Origin: Symsagittifera roscoffensis
Taxonomy: Eukaryota > Xenacoelomorpha > Acoela > Convolutidae
Assembly (NCBI RefSeq): GCF_963678635.1
Contig: NW_026971731.1
Coordinates: forward strand, 98,333-162,332
DNA: 64,000 nucleotides
Reading direction: 5' to 3'
Below the pieces are notes generated by a model. That model did no database searches. It was not told the origin of the DNA and worked only from the letters and a program-made list of their open reading frames with translations. A program made the translations under genes and the position numbers. Positions within the stretch are counted from its first letter, which is position 1; every line of letters starts with the position of its first letter. Shown in pieces: positions 18,947 through 29,713 of this stretch.

Positions 18947-19497
18947 TGTGACATTCGACCATAATGGCCAAAATGCAATCTCTGCAGATATCGAATCTTT
19001 AGCAGCGAGCCTTCCGAGTTGGTGATTTGGAAAGATTAAGAGCGTTATTCGAACAATAAAACAAAACGTGAAGGTTGAAGGATTCGGAAATTCAAAATTT
19101 TTAAATTTTCGAAGTGATTACGTAACATTTCTGAGAAACGTCAGAAACGGCCATTTTGGCTAAAACGAGAAAGAAAAACACAACAACATTAGCTGCGCTG
19201 ACGACAACTACGAAAATCGTGATTGAAAAACAACAGCAGATTGCAAGAATAGCAGAGAGCGTTCCGAGTTGCAACTATTGTGCCGCTACAATAGTTGCAA
19301 GGCCGTTGCGAACAACGGTGAAGGGTGGAAGATAGCCTTCCGGATTACGAAGAAATCAAGATTAACGAGCTTGATTCAGTGGATTCAAGAATCCGGAAGG
19401 GTTTCGGAACTGAGACTTTTGTCCTTTTATATAAACTTTTAGCTTCCTGTCATGTCCTGACTTGAATTTAATTAATATCTGGATTCATTTTGCTAGG
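18947..19497 (+). repeat. Partial LTR (5' part) inside a tandem duplication
   Basis: Starts TGTGACATTCGACC and follows the 5' LTR through the U3 hairpin and TATA region. It stops at AGGATGAGAAGC, where the sequence returns to the element's 3' tail. The join is at a shared GAAGC(A/T)AGGAG, which also occurs at about 18150. This fits unequal recombination at short homology. Confidence 0.85.
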
Positions 19498-20299
19498 ATG
19501 AGAAGCAAGGAGAAAGAGAATTAGAAGAATTTAGAAGTTTTAGAACTTCTAAACGACGAAAAAGAAGAAAACAAAGGAGTGATGAGGAAAAGTTAAAATT
19601 GAAGAATTGTTTTATGTGTGTGAAAAACTCAAGTGAGAAACCAAACAACCAAGTTGTAATTGAAAACTGAAACATTTAGTTGAGTTTTGAACATTGGAGA
19701 GTTTGTTGCATTTATAAATTTGCATTTTGATTTTTAGCGAAGTGGCTTTAGAGACACTTATTATTTATTTAGAAAGGCTTAAGAGGAAAGTATATATAAA
19801 TATTCCAGCCTGCATGATTGTTTTAAATCACTTAGGACGATTGATCACTTTGTGGTGACATGAAAGACTTGAGTAATTTCTTGGAGAGGGAGATTGTTGC
19901 ATTGTTTTTTCTAACCACAGAGTTTCTTAGTTTTAATATTCAGGACAATAAACAAGCAAGATTTCCGAAGGGAAGGAGCATAGTAGGATAAGTTTAGCTT
20001 GTTGGTTGGCAGGACTGTCCTGCAAACCAACATTTTTTAAATCCAAGAGAAAAAGTTTTCAATCAGGACATTGACATTGGAAGTCAGAAAAGACGTTTTT
20101 ATCTTGGGTCAAATCCTTAGTGTGCAGATTAATGAAAGAATTTGAAGGCTATATTGATGTAGTATGAAGCCATTTGTGTCGCTGTGACGCGGATAAAAGT
20201 AATTTCGTGCAATTTGTAAATTCTGTTCGATGACACTGTGCCGATTATACGAACATTGCGAGATTCAATGAGGACATTGACCGGACTGTCCGGGGAGTA
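19498..20299 (+). repeat. Second copy of the element's C-terminal/3' tail segment
   Basis: Near-identical copy of about 18152-18946, including the basic C-terminal frame and the AATAAA. Together with the partial LTR before it, the duplicated unit is about 1.35 kb. The few differences show that the duplication is recent relative to the decay of the coding block. Confidence 0.85.
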
Positions 20300-20850
20300 T
20301 GTGACATTCGACCAGAATGGCCAAAATGCAATCTCTGCAAATATCGAATCTTTAGCAGCGAGCCTTCCGAGTTGGTGATTTGGAAAGATTAAGAGCGTTT
20401 TGTCCTTTTATATAAACTTTTAGCTTCCTGTCATGTCCTGACTTGAATTTAATTAATATCTGGATTCATTTTGCTAGGATGAGAAGCTAGGAGTTAGGGG
20501 GAAAGGGTTGATCCATCTTCGATGGAGATGATGATTTTGCTATCGAACAAAAACAATAATAACTCAATAAATTGTAGGAGCCCTGTTTTTAGGAGTGACC
20601 TCGCGGTCTGGGGATACTGAGACCCAGCCATGAGCGCACTATTTCTGCATGTAATTAAGTTAATTTGAGCGTTCTGGTCGAAGCCGGAGAACAGTAACGT
20701 TTTTGTCGACCCGATGTTAGAGAGACCACCGAAAGTACTGGCTTGGTAGAGACGGTGAAAAGCATGCAAAACTCTGTTTAGACGTTAGCCAGTTGTCTTA
20801 GGACTTAGTTTTGTTTTCCGTCGATATGTATCTTCCGGGCGAATGTTACA
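20300..20850 (+). repeat. 3' LTR of the nested element, internally deleted (551 bp)
   Basis: Same start and end as the 5' LTR. Compared with 3156-4068 it lacks about 360-370 bp of U3, from GATTAAGAGCG (about 3252) to TTTTGTC (about 3625), so the hairpin is gone. The TATA box and AATAAA are kept. It abuts the RT of the outer gypsy at 20851. Confidence 0.88.
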
Positions 20851-21560
20851 AGCCTGAGCCATCAATCTTTGAAAAGTGGCCGTTGCGTTGCACAATCCGA
20901 AGGGCATTCTCTTCCACTGGTACAACCCCAATTCACACGCGAATTCGGTCTTATCTCTATCCTTCTTCCGCAGAGGGACCTGCCAAGTCCAATGTGGTGA
21001 AGAACTTTGCATCACCAAGTTCAGAGAGGCTCTCATCTGTTCGCGATATCTGGTACGCATCTTTTATTTTCACCGCGTTCGAGTAGCGAAAGTCGCAACA
21101 AAACCTAAGCTGCCCCCTTTCTTTTTCGCCATTACCACCCCGCAAGCCCACGGCAATTTCGAGGGTTCTATCATGTCGTATTCGATCAATATTTCGATGT
21201 CCGCTTGGCACGCTTCCGACTCATGTGGCGTCATTCGTCTCTATGGGGAACGGCGCCTTCTTCAAGTTCGATTTCGTGTTCGACGAAGTTACAGCAACCG
21301 ATGTCCGCCTTATGTTTTGAAAATACATCTGCGTTCCGATTTAAAACGTCCCGCAGTAATTCGAAATCTCCCTCGCCTATTTTCCCTTTTAAGTGTTCTT
21401 TCTCTGAAAAACCGGTTTGTCAGATTCTACTTCATATGACGAGGAGCGTTATGGAAAATTCGATCAGCTCTATAAGCCGTCGTCCGTTTCGGACTTCATT
21501 GAAAGCAACTTATGGATAGATTTTAGTTCATTAATCCTTTTAAAAATTGTATCTTTATTG
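20851..21560 (-). pseudogene. N-terminal half of the outer gypsy reverse transcriptase
   Basis: Minus strand. The fingers/palm region is visible as DIEILIEYDMIEPSKLPWA, the first catalytic Asp in KFFTTLDLAG (about 20980-21005), VPLRKKDRDKTEFACE, LYQWKRMPFGLCNA and FQRLMAQA. The reading is cut exactly at 20851 by the nested element, and the next residues (ALIRVTK) are found at 3155 downward. Several stops and shifts are present. The family is clearly Ty3/gypsy. Confidence 0.88.
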
Positions 21561-21610
21561 TCATGATAAGCCCAGTCTTTCACACTATATTTCTTCAAGT
21601 TTTGTGTTCT

Positions 21611-22330
21611 TCATAGCCGGTCCTCATCGGCAAAGCGTAACCAAAATTCTTTCCATGCTGGATTGAAACTGTGGTTCAATAACACACAGACAAACAGCCC
21701 GTTTCGAGTTACCGAGAAACTCCGGCCTAAAATTACCGAAATTTGACTATTTGGATTCGGCACCAAACATACCTGTTTACTATCACTTAACGAATTTAAA
21801 TTCCTCATTCTAAAAATTGCCACCACAGCCTGCCCCGGCTGTAGTTTTACTTTTGTATCTAAAAAGTTTGGTACCTCGTTTTCGTCTGTTATTATTCTAT
21901 TAATTTGTTTCTTAACATACTTCCGATCCGCGTTTATAATCCCTAATAGACCGTTGTTCAAGTCAATAATCACGTCAAAACTCCTGACAAAATCTCTGCC
22001 CAAGATGAATTGGGCGGCGTCGTCCAAATTCTCTACTACCAGGAATTTCATCCAAAACTCCCGTCCTCTCATGTGAAGAACCAATATCGGTGTTCTTCCG
22101 GCCACGTAAATCGCTCCTCGGTTGGCTGCGGCCAGTCGGAGATTAGTCGGAGTTAGATCCTCCCTCGTGAAGCCCACTCTTTCCCAAATTTTATCTGCAT
22201 CACACTCACTACCGCTCCTGTGTCCAGAAGCCCTATGACTCCGATTTTCTTTCCATTGGCGTCGAGCAGATGTGCAGTCACATCTGCTCCGTATCCAATG
22301 TGTAGTGCGTTTTGCTCCATCATGGCGTCA
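21611..22330 (-). pseudogene. Retropepsin-type aspartic protease of the outer gypsy
   Basis: Cleaves the gag-pol polyprotein. Minus strand: the active-site motif LLDTGAVVSVM is at about 22200-22235 in the frame before the long ORF. The second conserved motif FILGRDFVRSFDVIIDL is at about 21960-22015 inside the 188-codon ORF 22177-21611. Spacing between DTGA and ILGRD is normal for retropepsins. A stop or shift separates the two parts. The C-terminal stretch leads towards RT. Confidence 0.82.
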
Positions 22331-22521
22331 TGGCCTATCCAGCGGACTTTTAGTTCCTACTCACCCAAATATATCTGCCCTATCTGATCACTGTCTGCTG
22401 TCTCATATATCCTAGTGTAGATACTGATTCCATCTACGTTCAGCATCACTTGATACGGTCGATAGACATCCACGTAGCGCCCATGAAGCTTCTTTATGCG
22501 AGAGCCACCCGTTAGTAGTGC

Positions 22522-22839
22522 TCACACAGCTCTTGACTCAGTGCCTGGCTCCACCTGCCTCAGATAATCTACATATGTGTCCAAATGCATCAAAGTGAAC
22601 TCAAATTTCGGACTACCTGGTGTCCTGCTATCAAGATTTTTGACTGTATTTTGCTTCCTTGTTGCACCATACCGAACCTGTCCGGAGATCACATTAAGTT
22701 TCATGCTCAAACTACTTAGTGCTTCTGTTTCTTTGACTTCCGTTGCCTCGAAGATATTCAGCTTCTCCTGTAGTTTCTCATTTTCCAATTCGAGTTTCCT
22801 TTTTTGTTCGATCTCTTTCGTCACCAGTTCCAGCTGCAC
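22522..22839 (-). pseudogene. Coiled-coil segment between gag and protease of the outer gypsy
   Basis: 105 codons starting MQLELVTKEIEQKRKLELEN, a clear heptad-rich coiled coil, then a polar tail (DTYVDYLRQVEPGTES). It lies between the gag zinc knuckle and the protease, so it is probably part of the gag-pol linker or the start of pol. A 76-bp tandem duplication just upstream (22833-22984) disrupts the frame. Confidence 0.55.
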
Positions 22840-22984
22840 TCTATTTAGACCATCCCTAGCGGCTGCCCTACAATCAGTCTTGAAGTTTGTCAGCCAAAAC
22901 CGGTTCCGGCTGCACTCTATTTAGACCATCCCTAGCGGCTGCCCTACAATCAATCTTGAAGTTTGTCCGCCGCAGTCACCGGTT
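22833..22984. repeat. 76-bp tandem duplication in the gag-pol linker
   Basis: GCTGCACTCTATTTAGACC and the bases after it occur at 22833 and again at 22909, with a few differences near the end. A simple local duplication; 76 is not a multiple of three, so it shifts the frame. Confidence 0.85.
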
Positions 22985-23199
22985 CCGGTTCACATGTATC
23001 TTCTGTTACCGCTTGCTTTTTCTTTGTTGCCAGTTCTTGCGGTTTTTCTTTTCTGCGCGCCTCCGCTTCATTAATGGGCGAGCCTTGCCGGTTTTCACTC
23101 CCGATAAAGCTTCCTCATGCCTTGGATTCTTGATGTCTGCTACATCAACCCAGAACAATCCGATTTAAAATGCAATGTTCAAAAAACACCTCGGGCCGA

Positions 23200-24614
23200 A
23201 TTTTGCAATTACTTCTCTCATGAAATCCTCATGGTCGATCTCTGATGCATCTTCGTCGTCGAGGCTAAAGCCTTTGCTTTCAAGACCTGTTTATAAGTTG
23301 GGGCATGCTGACATATGATGGTCCGTCGAACTGCAATTTGCGCAAGAGCGTCTCTTGTCCATATCGTCCCTTGGCTTGCACCAGTTGTTCCCTTGGTTTG
23401 CTGGTCCGTTGTTAAATTTGCCATAATTGTTCATGTAATATCCAGATATTGAAGGATGTTTCAATAAAAGATATTCTTTTGATTTGAGCCTCAACTCCTC
23501 TGGTGTTGGCGCATTGGTTGATAGTGGTGTGTAATGTGTTGCTAACATTATTCGAAGTTCTTCACACCATCGATGAATTTTGAGGCCACTGCCAGGTTCA
23601 TCCTCCTGTTTGACTCAATCTGTTGGCAGCGTCTTCTTACCATTTCCAAATCGTCAAGAAACTTGTCTGTCGTTTCATCTTCTCGTTGACTCCGTTTCTT
23701 GAAGAGCATCATTGCCTGGTGCCCCTGCACCCCTGATCCGAAACGATTTAACAAGATTTCAAAGATTTTATCAGCTGTGTCCCGCTGATATTGCTTTTTG
23801 GCCATCACACAGTTCAGTTATCAATACAGCCCTCCGATTCGTCTTCATAGCATCTTGCTTTCTTGAAGACTCTTCTGGAATTTTCACTGCATTCATTGGT
23901 TCTGGTTAACCTTGTAAAGAATGTCTTCAAAAACCTGTTTAGGGGTCCAAAAGGCTGTGGTCATTGCTGAAGTATCTCCTGTTGCCTGTTGAACTTGCTC
24001 TGCCGTTTGGGCCCCATGTTCTATTATCCCTTGTGGCATAGCCTGATGAACTGCCCCTACCTCTAGTCGATCCATATGTCCTCCTCTTTTGGTGGTCATT
24101 GAAATCGGTTCATCCCTCATGGTCCACTCCTGCTGCCTAGTAGCCCGTCCAACCTGTCCATGATAGCGTGAGTTCGCCTCACCAGCATTGCATCTATCTT
24201 TGTGTCAAGAGTCATAAGAGTCTGCTCTTGTTGAGTTCTTAACTTCTCCATGTCGTCTCTTAACCGTAACTCCCTTTGTTCTGCTTCCCTTGCATTCGCG
24301 ACCAGTTCTTCACCATGTGTTCATCCGTTCTTTCCTTCAAGCGTTTTTTGCTTCTACCACCTACTTGTCTTTTGCGGTTTATTTTTACCGCAGACTTTCT
24401 CTTTCAATCAGTACTGCTCTCTCTAGTTCACTCATTCTTATGGACATCTCTTTCATTTTGTTCTCCTATACTGCCCACTATGCTGTTCAAGGCTTCCTCA
24501 ATTGATGCTCCGTTATCTACTTGTGGCGTCACAAGTGGCGGTGTCACCCTGTCGATCCCAGGTAGCTTTGTGCTGGTCGAGATTCGGGCTTTGATTCTCT
24601 GTCTCGACGTCTAG
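23200..24614 (-). pseudogene. Gag capsid and nucleocapsid region of the outer gypsy
   Basis: Gag forms the virus-like particle and binds the genomic RNA. On the minus strand, 23808-23548 carries a Retrotrans_gag-like helical region (ADKIFEILLNRFGSG, LFKKRSQREDETTDKFLDDL). 23548-23291 ends in the zinc knuckle CANCSSTDHHMSAC (C-x2-C-x4-H-x4-C). Upstream, EDILYKVNQNQ and SIRMSELERAVLIERESLR belong to the same protein. Frames are broken at several points. The 5' part (from about 23798) is duplicated at 28125-29713. Confidence 0.78.
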
Positions 24615-25419
24615 TCATGATCCACCTCCGGATCCGCCGTTGCGTTGCTTAGCCTTGTTTTTCTATTCTTCCCAGTTCGCATTTCCCAATTTGTCATACT
24701 CACAAAGTCTCTTGACTGGCCTGGTGTGTTTGTGTCCTTGCTTATGGTTCTCACCACATCAAAATTGTCCATGGTTCCAGTCTCTCTGTCGGTGTATGCC
24801 TCAATCTCCTGGGTCGAAAAATTGAGGCTGACTCGAGATCCAAATTCAATATGCTCGTCACTGTCCTCTTCGTCTTCCTGGGATTCACCTTCATCGCCTG
24901 TACACGCTCCCATGGTAAATGGAAAGAAATTTCCAAAAGATTTCTTCGCTTTTTTGAAAATGATGTGGACGTTGCCTATTTCTCTGTTACGCCTGCCATC
25001 ATAGTGTTGTCTGTAGGAGATCTTCAAGTCGCCACAATTGCAACAGAGATGTCGGACAGTTCCGACATCACCTCTCGGTCCAATGCTCCGGTGGAATTTG
25101 GCAGAATCTTGGCGTTGCTCTAACGGGGTAGATTCACTCGCTACCCTTCTGTTACCTCTCCCATCCGGATCATGTAATTCCTGATTCTCATGCATGGCCT
25201 GGTCCGGATGGACCTCCACTTCTAGCGTTGCCTTTTGCTCTTCTGCGGACTTTTGACTCCTGGTTTCAACCATTCTGCTTGAAACCGTCTCCCCTTTGTC
25301 GGTCCGGGTTCGTATGACCCTTTCCACAAAAGGGTCGTTTTTCTTTGCTTTTCCGGTATGAATTTCCTAGAACTTTCACTTAGTTTAGGTACCCTTGACT
25401 TGTCTAGACTCATTTTCAA
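24611..25419 (-). pseudogene. Gag N-terminal region of the outer gypsy
   Basis: Starts MKMSLDKSRVPKLSESSRKF at 25419 and continues with a frame change into ORF 25327-24611. Matches the nested element's ORF1 up to FPFTMGACTGDEGES and then goes its own way (ISKDTNTPGQSRDFVSMTN). The ORF ends with DHD and TAG at 24611-24613. The second copy at 29100-28714 has a sense codon in the corresponding place and reads on into KARISTSTKLPGIDRVTPP, so this stop is a mutation within gag. Confidence 0.7.
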
Positions 25420-28072
25420 CTTATCATTTCCTACTGCCTATACACTAAATTCGATTACTAGTGTCATTTTAGTTTGACTTTTGATAATAATAACACAACA
25501 CAATAAATTTCAAAAGTTTATTTTAAATAGTGACCTCGAATCCTTGTATGTTGTCACGGTACAGCGTGTATACAGTTTATTCACAATAATCATTTATTAG
25601 TTGTGAGATGTAGAGCTAGCACAGTATGATGATATCAGTCTATTCGAAAGATAGTGTATTCACTACTCAATCAAGCACAAATATTAATGATTTAAAACGA
25701 GAAATAACATATAAGAATATTTTTATGAAAAACGTATGTGTATTGTACTTTTAGTTGGTCGTAGTACGACAGTCGAACTTGTATTTTAAAGAAAGAGCTT
25801 TCCCTGCTTGGTGCTGCACCAAACAGACAAAAACTCGAAGGCAGTTTTTTTTCTCAAGTGGGCGTCTTTTGCACCCGCCGAGTCATGTGTTACCTATCTG
25901 CCTTTGGACTGCCCGAGCTAGACCTACACTAATGGTCTACACTTCTTCACTTTGACAAAAATCGGACCCCTCCCGATTGGTAAAATTGCAACCCCTCCAG
26001 TTTGGGACCCCTCCTGTTTTGTAAAAATTTGGACCTCTCCGGATTGGGACCCCTCCGGATTGCGTCCCCTCCTGTTTTGTTAAAAATTTGACCCCTCCGG
26101 ATTGGGACCCCTCTAAATTAGAAAAAATGGGACCCCTCCGGATTGGGACTCCTCAGGTTTTGTAAAAATAGCTTTCCGGAGACTTCCTAATTTTTCAACC
26201 TATACCCTTCCGGATATGTTCTCCGATGCTATTATGCTGTTCGAATCAAATAGGAAGTGTATGCAGTCCTTCCCTAATCGTTCCGGATTGAAGTTAAGCC
26301 TCTTATTTGACGATTCACCCTAACGGTGAAGGGTCTTATCGCTAGCCTAATTTCGGCTCGACTAAGGTTCTCTGGTGCCTTTAGCCTTCCGTTTTTGTCT
26401 AGAACAGCTTAAAATTGCCTTATATGACCGTGACTACCTTTTGGTGGAGTGTAAGGGCCTTGCAAAACTTTTTTTATAAAACGTGAAGGGTCTACCTTCG
26501 CAAATTAGTGAATTTGCTAAAAACAATCCTAAAAAAATTCAAGCTCTCTTTTTTGAATAATTGAGGTTTTTATTAGTAAGCTCAGCTAATTTATGATCTA
26601 ATGACACTAAGATCAACTGAATTTGTTTATTAGTTCTAAAGTCATTAACCAGAACTTCTTTTTTCTAAATTAAAAAACTTTCGCTCTTATATGTTCCGCC
26701 CAACTTTTTCCGCAATTCTGTTCTTTTCGACTTAAAAATTACTGATCTGAGTTCAAAAGGCCTATAATTTTCTAGTTCGATGCAAAAAACCCGATCTAAA
26801 ACGCTTTAGTTGAAAAAAAAGTGTGAAAAACTATGCTATTTGGACCCCTCCGGATTGATGAATCCACTGAATCAAACACGTTAAGTTCGATTTCTCTGTA
26901 ACCCGGAAGGTTATCGGCAAACGGACTTTGAAACCTGTCGGCTCACTAGTGGACGTTGTCCGAACAATTATTTTTATGTCCTAACTCAAAATTTTCGAAA
27001 AAATTTCTGATTCTATAGTGTTCCGTTTTCTCGAAAATCGCGAAAATTCGGTTTTTGGTACCAAAATAGTTCCAACCACTTCTGAACTCAACTCAACCGG
27101 TTTTACCTATTATACTAGCACAGTTACTATGTAACTCACTAGTTAAGCGCTTTTTTCAACTCAAAAAACATCGGTATCTCAAAAATCGCGATTTGTGGAG
27201 GGATCAAAATATCGCTATTTTGACCCTAAAAACCGGTCCGCTTACTGTGTTTTTCACTGAAAAACGATAGAGGAGTATTAATATAGGCTAAATTTTAAAA
27301 AAACCAGTAAAATTATACCCCTCCGCGTTTGCTCAATATCCGAATTAAGGCGCTTAACTCGGAAATTCGCAGTTCGGTGAAGGGTCACTACTGTCGAGAC
27401 CCCACAGATTACTTTTTTTTGTACCAAAAGGGGTACAAAGCTTGTTAACGGTACCCAACAGTCGAATGTTTTTGTCGTGGAACCCCCTCTTGTCACTCCT
27501 TGTACTGCTTGCCGGATCAGTTTTCTTCACTATTCCCGAGACCCTTCCAGATTGAGCGCAAATTAGCAGACCGTAACAAACGGGCCACAAAAAAGATCGT
27601 AACGATTCTGATTGATATAAATGCCTGTAACAACAATATATCTATCAACAACAAATGGGAGGGTCGGATCACCTCTTGTCTGGGGTGATGATTTCTACTG
27701 ATTTTTTACTTTTTCACTGTTTTTGGTTTTTCCGTTTTTTTTGTGTTTTTTGTTTTTCTTGGTTAGTATACTACTTTTTGTTTGATTTTTTATTTGTCTT
27801 TGAGTATTTTTGGTCACAAACATCTCAGGGAACGAGGGGGACGGCCGATTCCCCCACCCTTCCTGGCTCGTGAATTTTCGGTCCTAACTAAGCTAAAAAG
27901 CTATTTACGGGAATCCGGAAGGCTTCCCTGTTCCGAACTACCCTTCCGTCTCCGCAATTAGCGCCTATAAGGGCATTATCATGAGCATACGCTCGGCGCG
28001 GAGTGCTCGTTAACGGTTCTGCCGGTCATGATGTTAAAAAAGAATAACACTCAGGAGCGCCATAAAAACATC
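25420..28072 (-). other. Non-coding leader of the outer gypsy, inner copy
   Basis: Inverted counterpart of 4069-6921. Carries the complementary GACCCCTCCGGATT motifs, densest at 25965-26160, the paired AACGTGAAGGGT and CTTCCGGA pieces, and ends at 28072 with the conserved start of the leader (CGCCATAAAAACATC). No gene seen. Confidence 0.75.
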
Positions 28073-28124
28073 TGTTAAACATTAGCCCGGAAGTAAATAT
28101 CGAAGGAAAATAAAGCTAGTTCCT
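28073..28124 (-). repeat. 52-bp LTR remnant at a tandem-duplication join
   Basis: TGTTAAACATTAGCCCGGAAG and the following bases match the inner end of the LTR, but after TAGTTCC (28123) the sequence jumps to gag DNA (TTTTTGGCCATCACACAG) that also occurs at about 23798. It marks the junction of a duplication unit covering gag start, leader and LTR end. Confidence 0.8.
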
Positions 28125-29713
28125 TTTTGGCCATCACACAGTTCAGTTATCAATACAGCCCTCCGATTCGTCTTTATAGCATCTTGCTTTCTTGAAGACA
28201 CTTCTGGACTTTTCACTGCATTCATTGGTTCTGGTTAACCTTGTAAGGAATGTCTTCAAAAACCTGCTTAGGGGTCCAAAAGGCTGTGGCCATTGCTGAA
28301 GCATCTCCTGTTGCCTGTTGAATGTGCTCTACCGTTTGGGCCCCATGTTCTATTATCCCTCGTGGCATAGCCTGATGAACTGCCCCTACCTCTAGTCGAT
28401 CTATATGTCCTCCTCCTTTGGTGGTCATTGAGTTCGTTTCCCCCCTCTTGGTCCACTCCTGCTGCCTAGTAGCCCGTCCAACCTGTCCATGATAGCCTGA
28501 GTTCGCATCTCCATCATTGCATCTATCTTTGTGTCAAGAGTCATAAGAGTCTGCTCTTGTTGAGTTCTTAACTTCTCCATGTCGTCTCTTAACCGTAACT
28601 CCCTTTGTTCTGCTTCCCTTGCATTCGCGACCAGTTCTTCACCATGTGTTCATCCGTTCTTTCCTTCAAGCGTTTTTCGCTTCTACCACCTTCTTGTCTT
28701 TTGCGGTTTATTTTTACCGCAGACTTTCTCTTTCAATCAGTACTGCTCTCTCTAGTTCGCTCATTCTTATGGACATTTGTTCATTTTGTTCTCCTATACT
28801 GCCCACTATGTTGTTCAAGGCTTCTTCAATTGATGCTCCGTTATCTACTTGTGGCGTCACAAGTGGCGGTGTCACCCTGTCGATCCCAGGTAGCTTTGTG
28901 CTGGTCGAGATTCGGGCTTTGATTCTCTGTCTCGACGTCTTTTCATTATCCACCTCCGGATCCGCCGTTGCGTTGCTTAGCCTTGTTTTTCTATTCTTCC
29001 TAGTTCGCATTTCCGAATTTGTCATACTCACAAAGTCTCTTGACTGGCCTGGTGTGTTTGTGTCCTTGCTTATCGTTCTCACCACACCAAAATTGTCCAC
29101 GGTTCCAGTCTCTCTGTCGGTGTATGCCTCATTCTCCTGGGTCGAGAAATTGAGGCTGACTCGAGATCCAAGTTCAACTTGCTCGTCACTGTCCTCTTCG
29201 TCTTCCTGGGATTCACCTTCATCGCCTGTACCCGCTCAAATGGTAAATGGAAAGAAGTTTCAAAAGTGTTCTTCGCTTTGTTTGAAAACGATGTGGACGT
29301 TGCCTATTTCTCTGTTACGCCTGCCATCATAGTGTTGTCTGTAGGAGATCTTCTAGTCGCCACAATTTCAACAGAGATGTCGGACAGTTCCGACATCACC
29401 TCTCGGTCCAATGCTCCGGTGGAAGTGGCAAAATCTTGGCCTTGCTCTTCCGGGGTATGTTATCTCTCCCATCCGGCTCATATAATTCCTGATTCTCATG
29501 CATGGACCTCCACTTCTAGCATTGCCTTTTGCTCTTCTGCGGACTTTTGACTCCTGGTTTCAACCATTCTGCTTGAAACCGTCTCCCCTTTGTCGGTCCG
29601 GGTTCGTGTGATCCTTTCCACGAAAGGGTCGTTATTCTTTGCTTTTCCGGTATGAATTTCCTAGAACTTTCACTTAGTTTAAGTATCCTTGACTTGTCTA
29701 GACTCATTTTCAA
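28125..29713 (-). pseudogene. Second, partial copy of the gypsy gag 5' half
   Basis: Minus strand, near-identical to 23798-25419. Starts MKMSLDKSRILKLSESSRKF at 29713. ORF 29100-28714 shows the uninterrupted link between the N-terminal part and SIEEALNNIVGSIGEQNEQM. It then runs to VGAVHQAMPRGII and stops at the duplication join 28125, so the capsid core, zinc knuckle and pol are missing from this copy. Confidence 0.78.

Larger units (their letters stand above)
3156..20850 (+). mobile_element. Nested ~17.7 kb LTR element with macro/SGNH cargo instead of gag-pol
   Basis: The element is bounded by a 5' LTR (3156-4068) and a truncated 3' LTR (20300-20850), both starting TGTGACATTCG and ending CGAATGTTACA. 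The flanks, GATCAAAGC on the left and AGCCTGAGCC on the right, share 3-4 bp (AAGC). Once that is counted, the left and right pieces of the outer RT gene are adjacent. This supports retroelement insertion with a short target duplication. Inside are a 2.85 kb leader, ORF1 with a macro domain, and a plus-strand coding block from 9188 to 18317. I find no RT, protease, RNase H or integrase on this strand, so it probably depended on a related gypsy for movement. All coding parts except 9188-10291 are interrupted. Confidence 0.85.
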
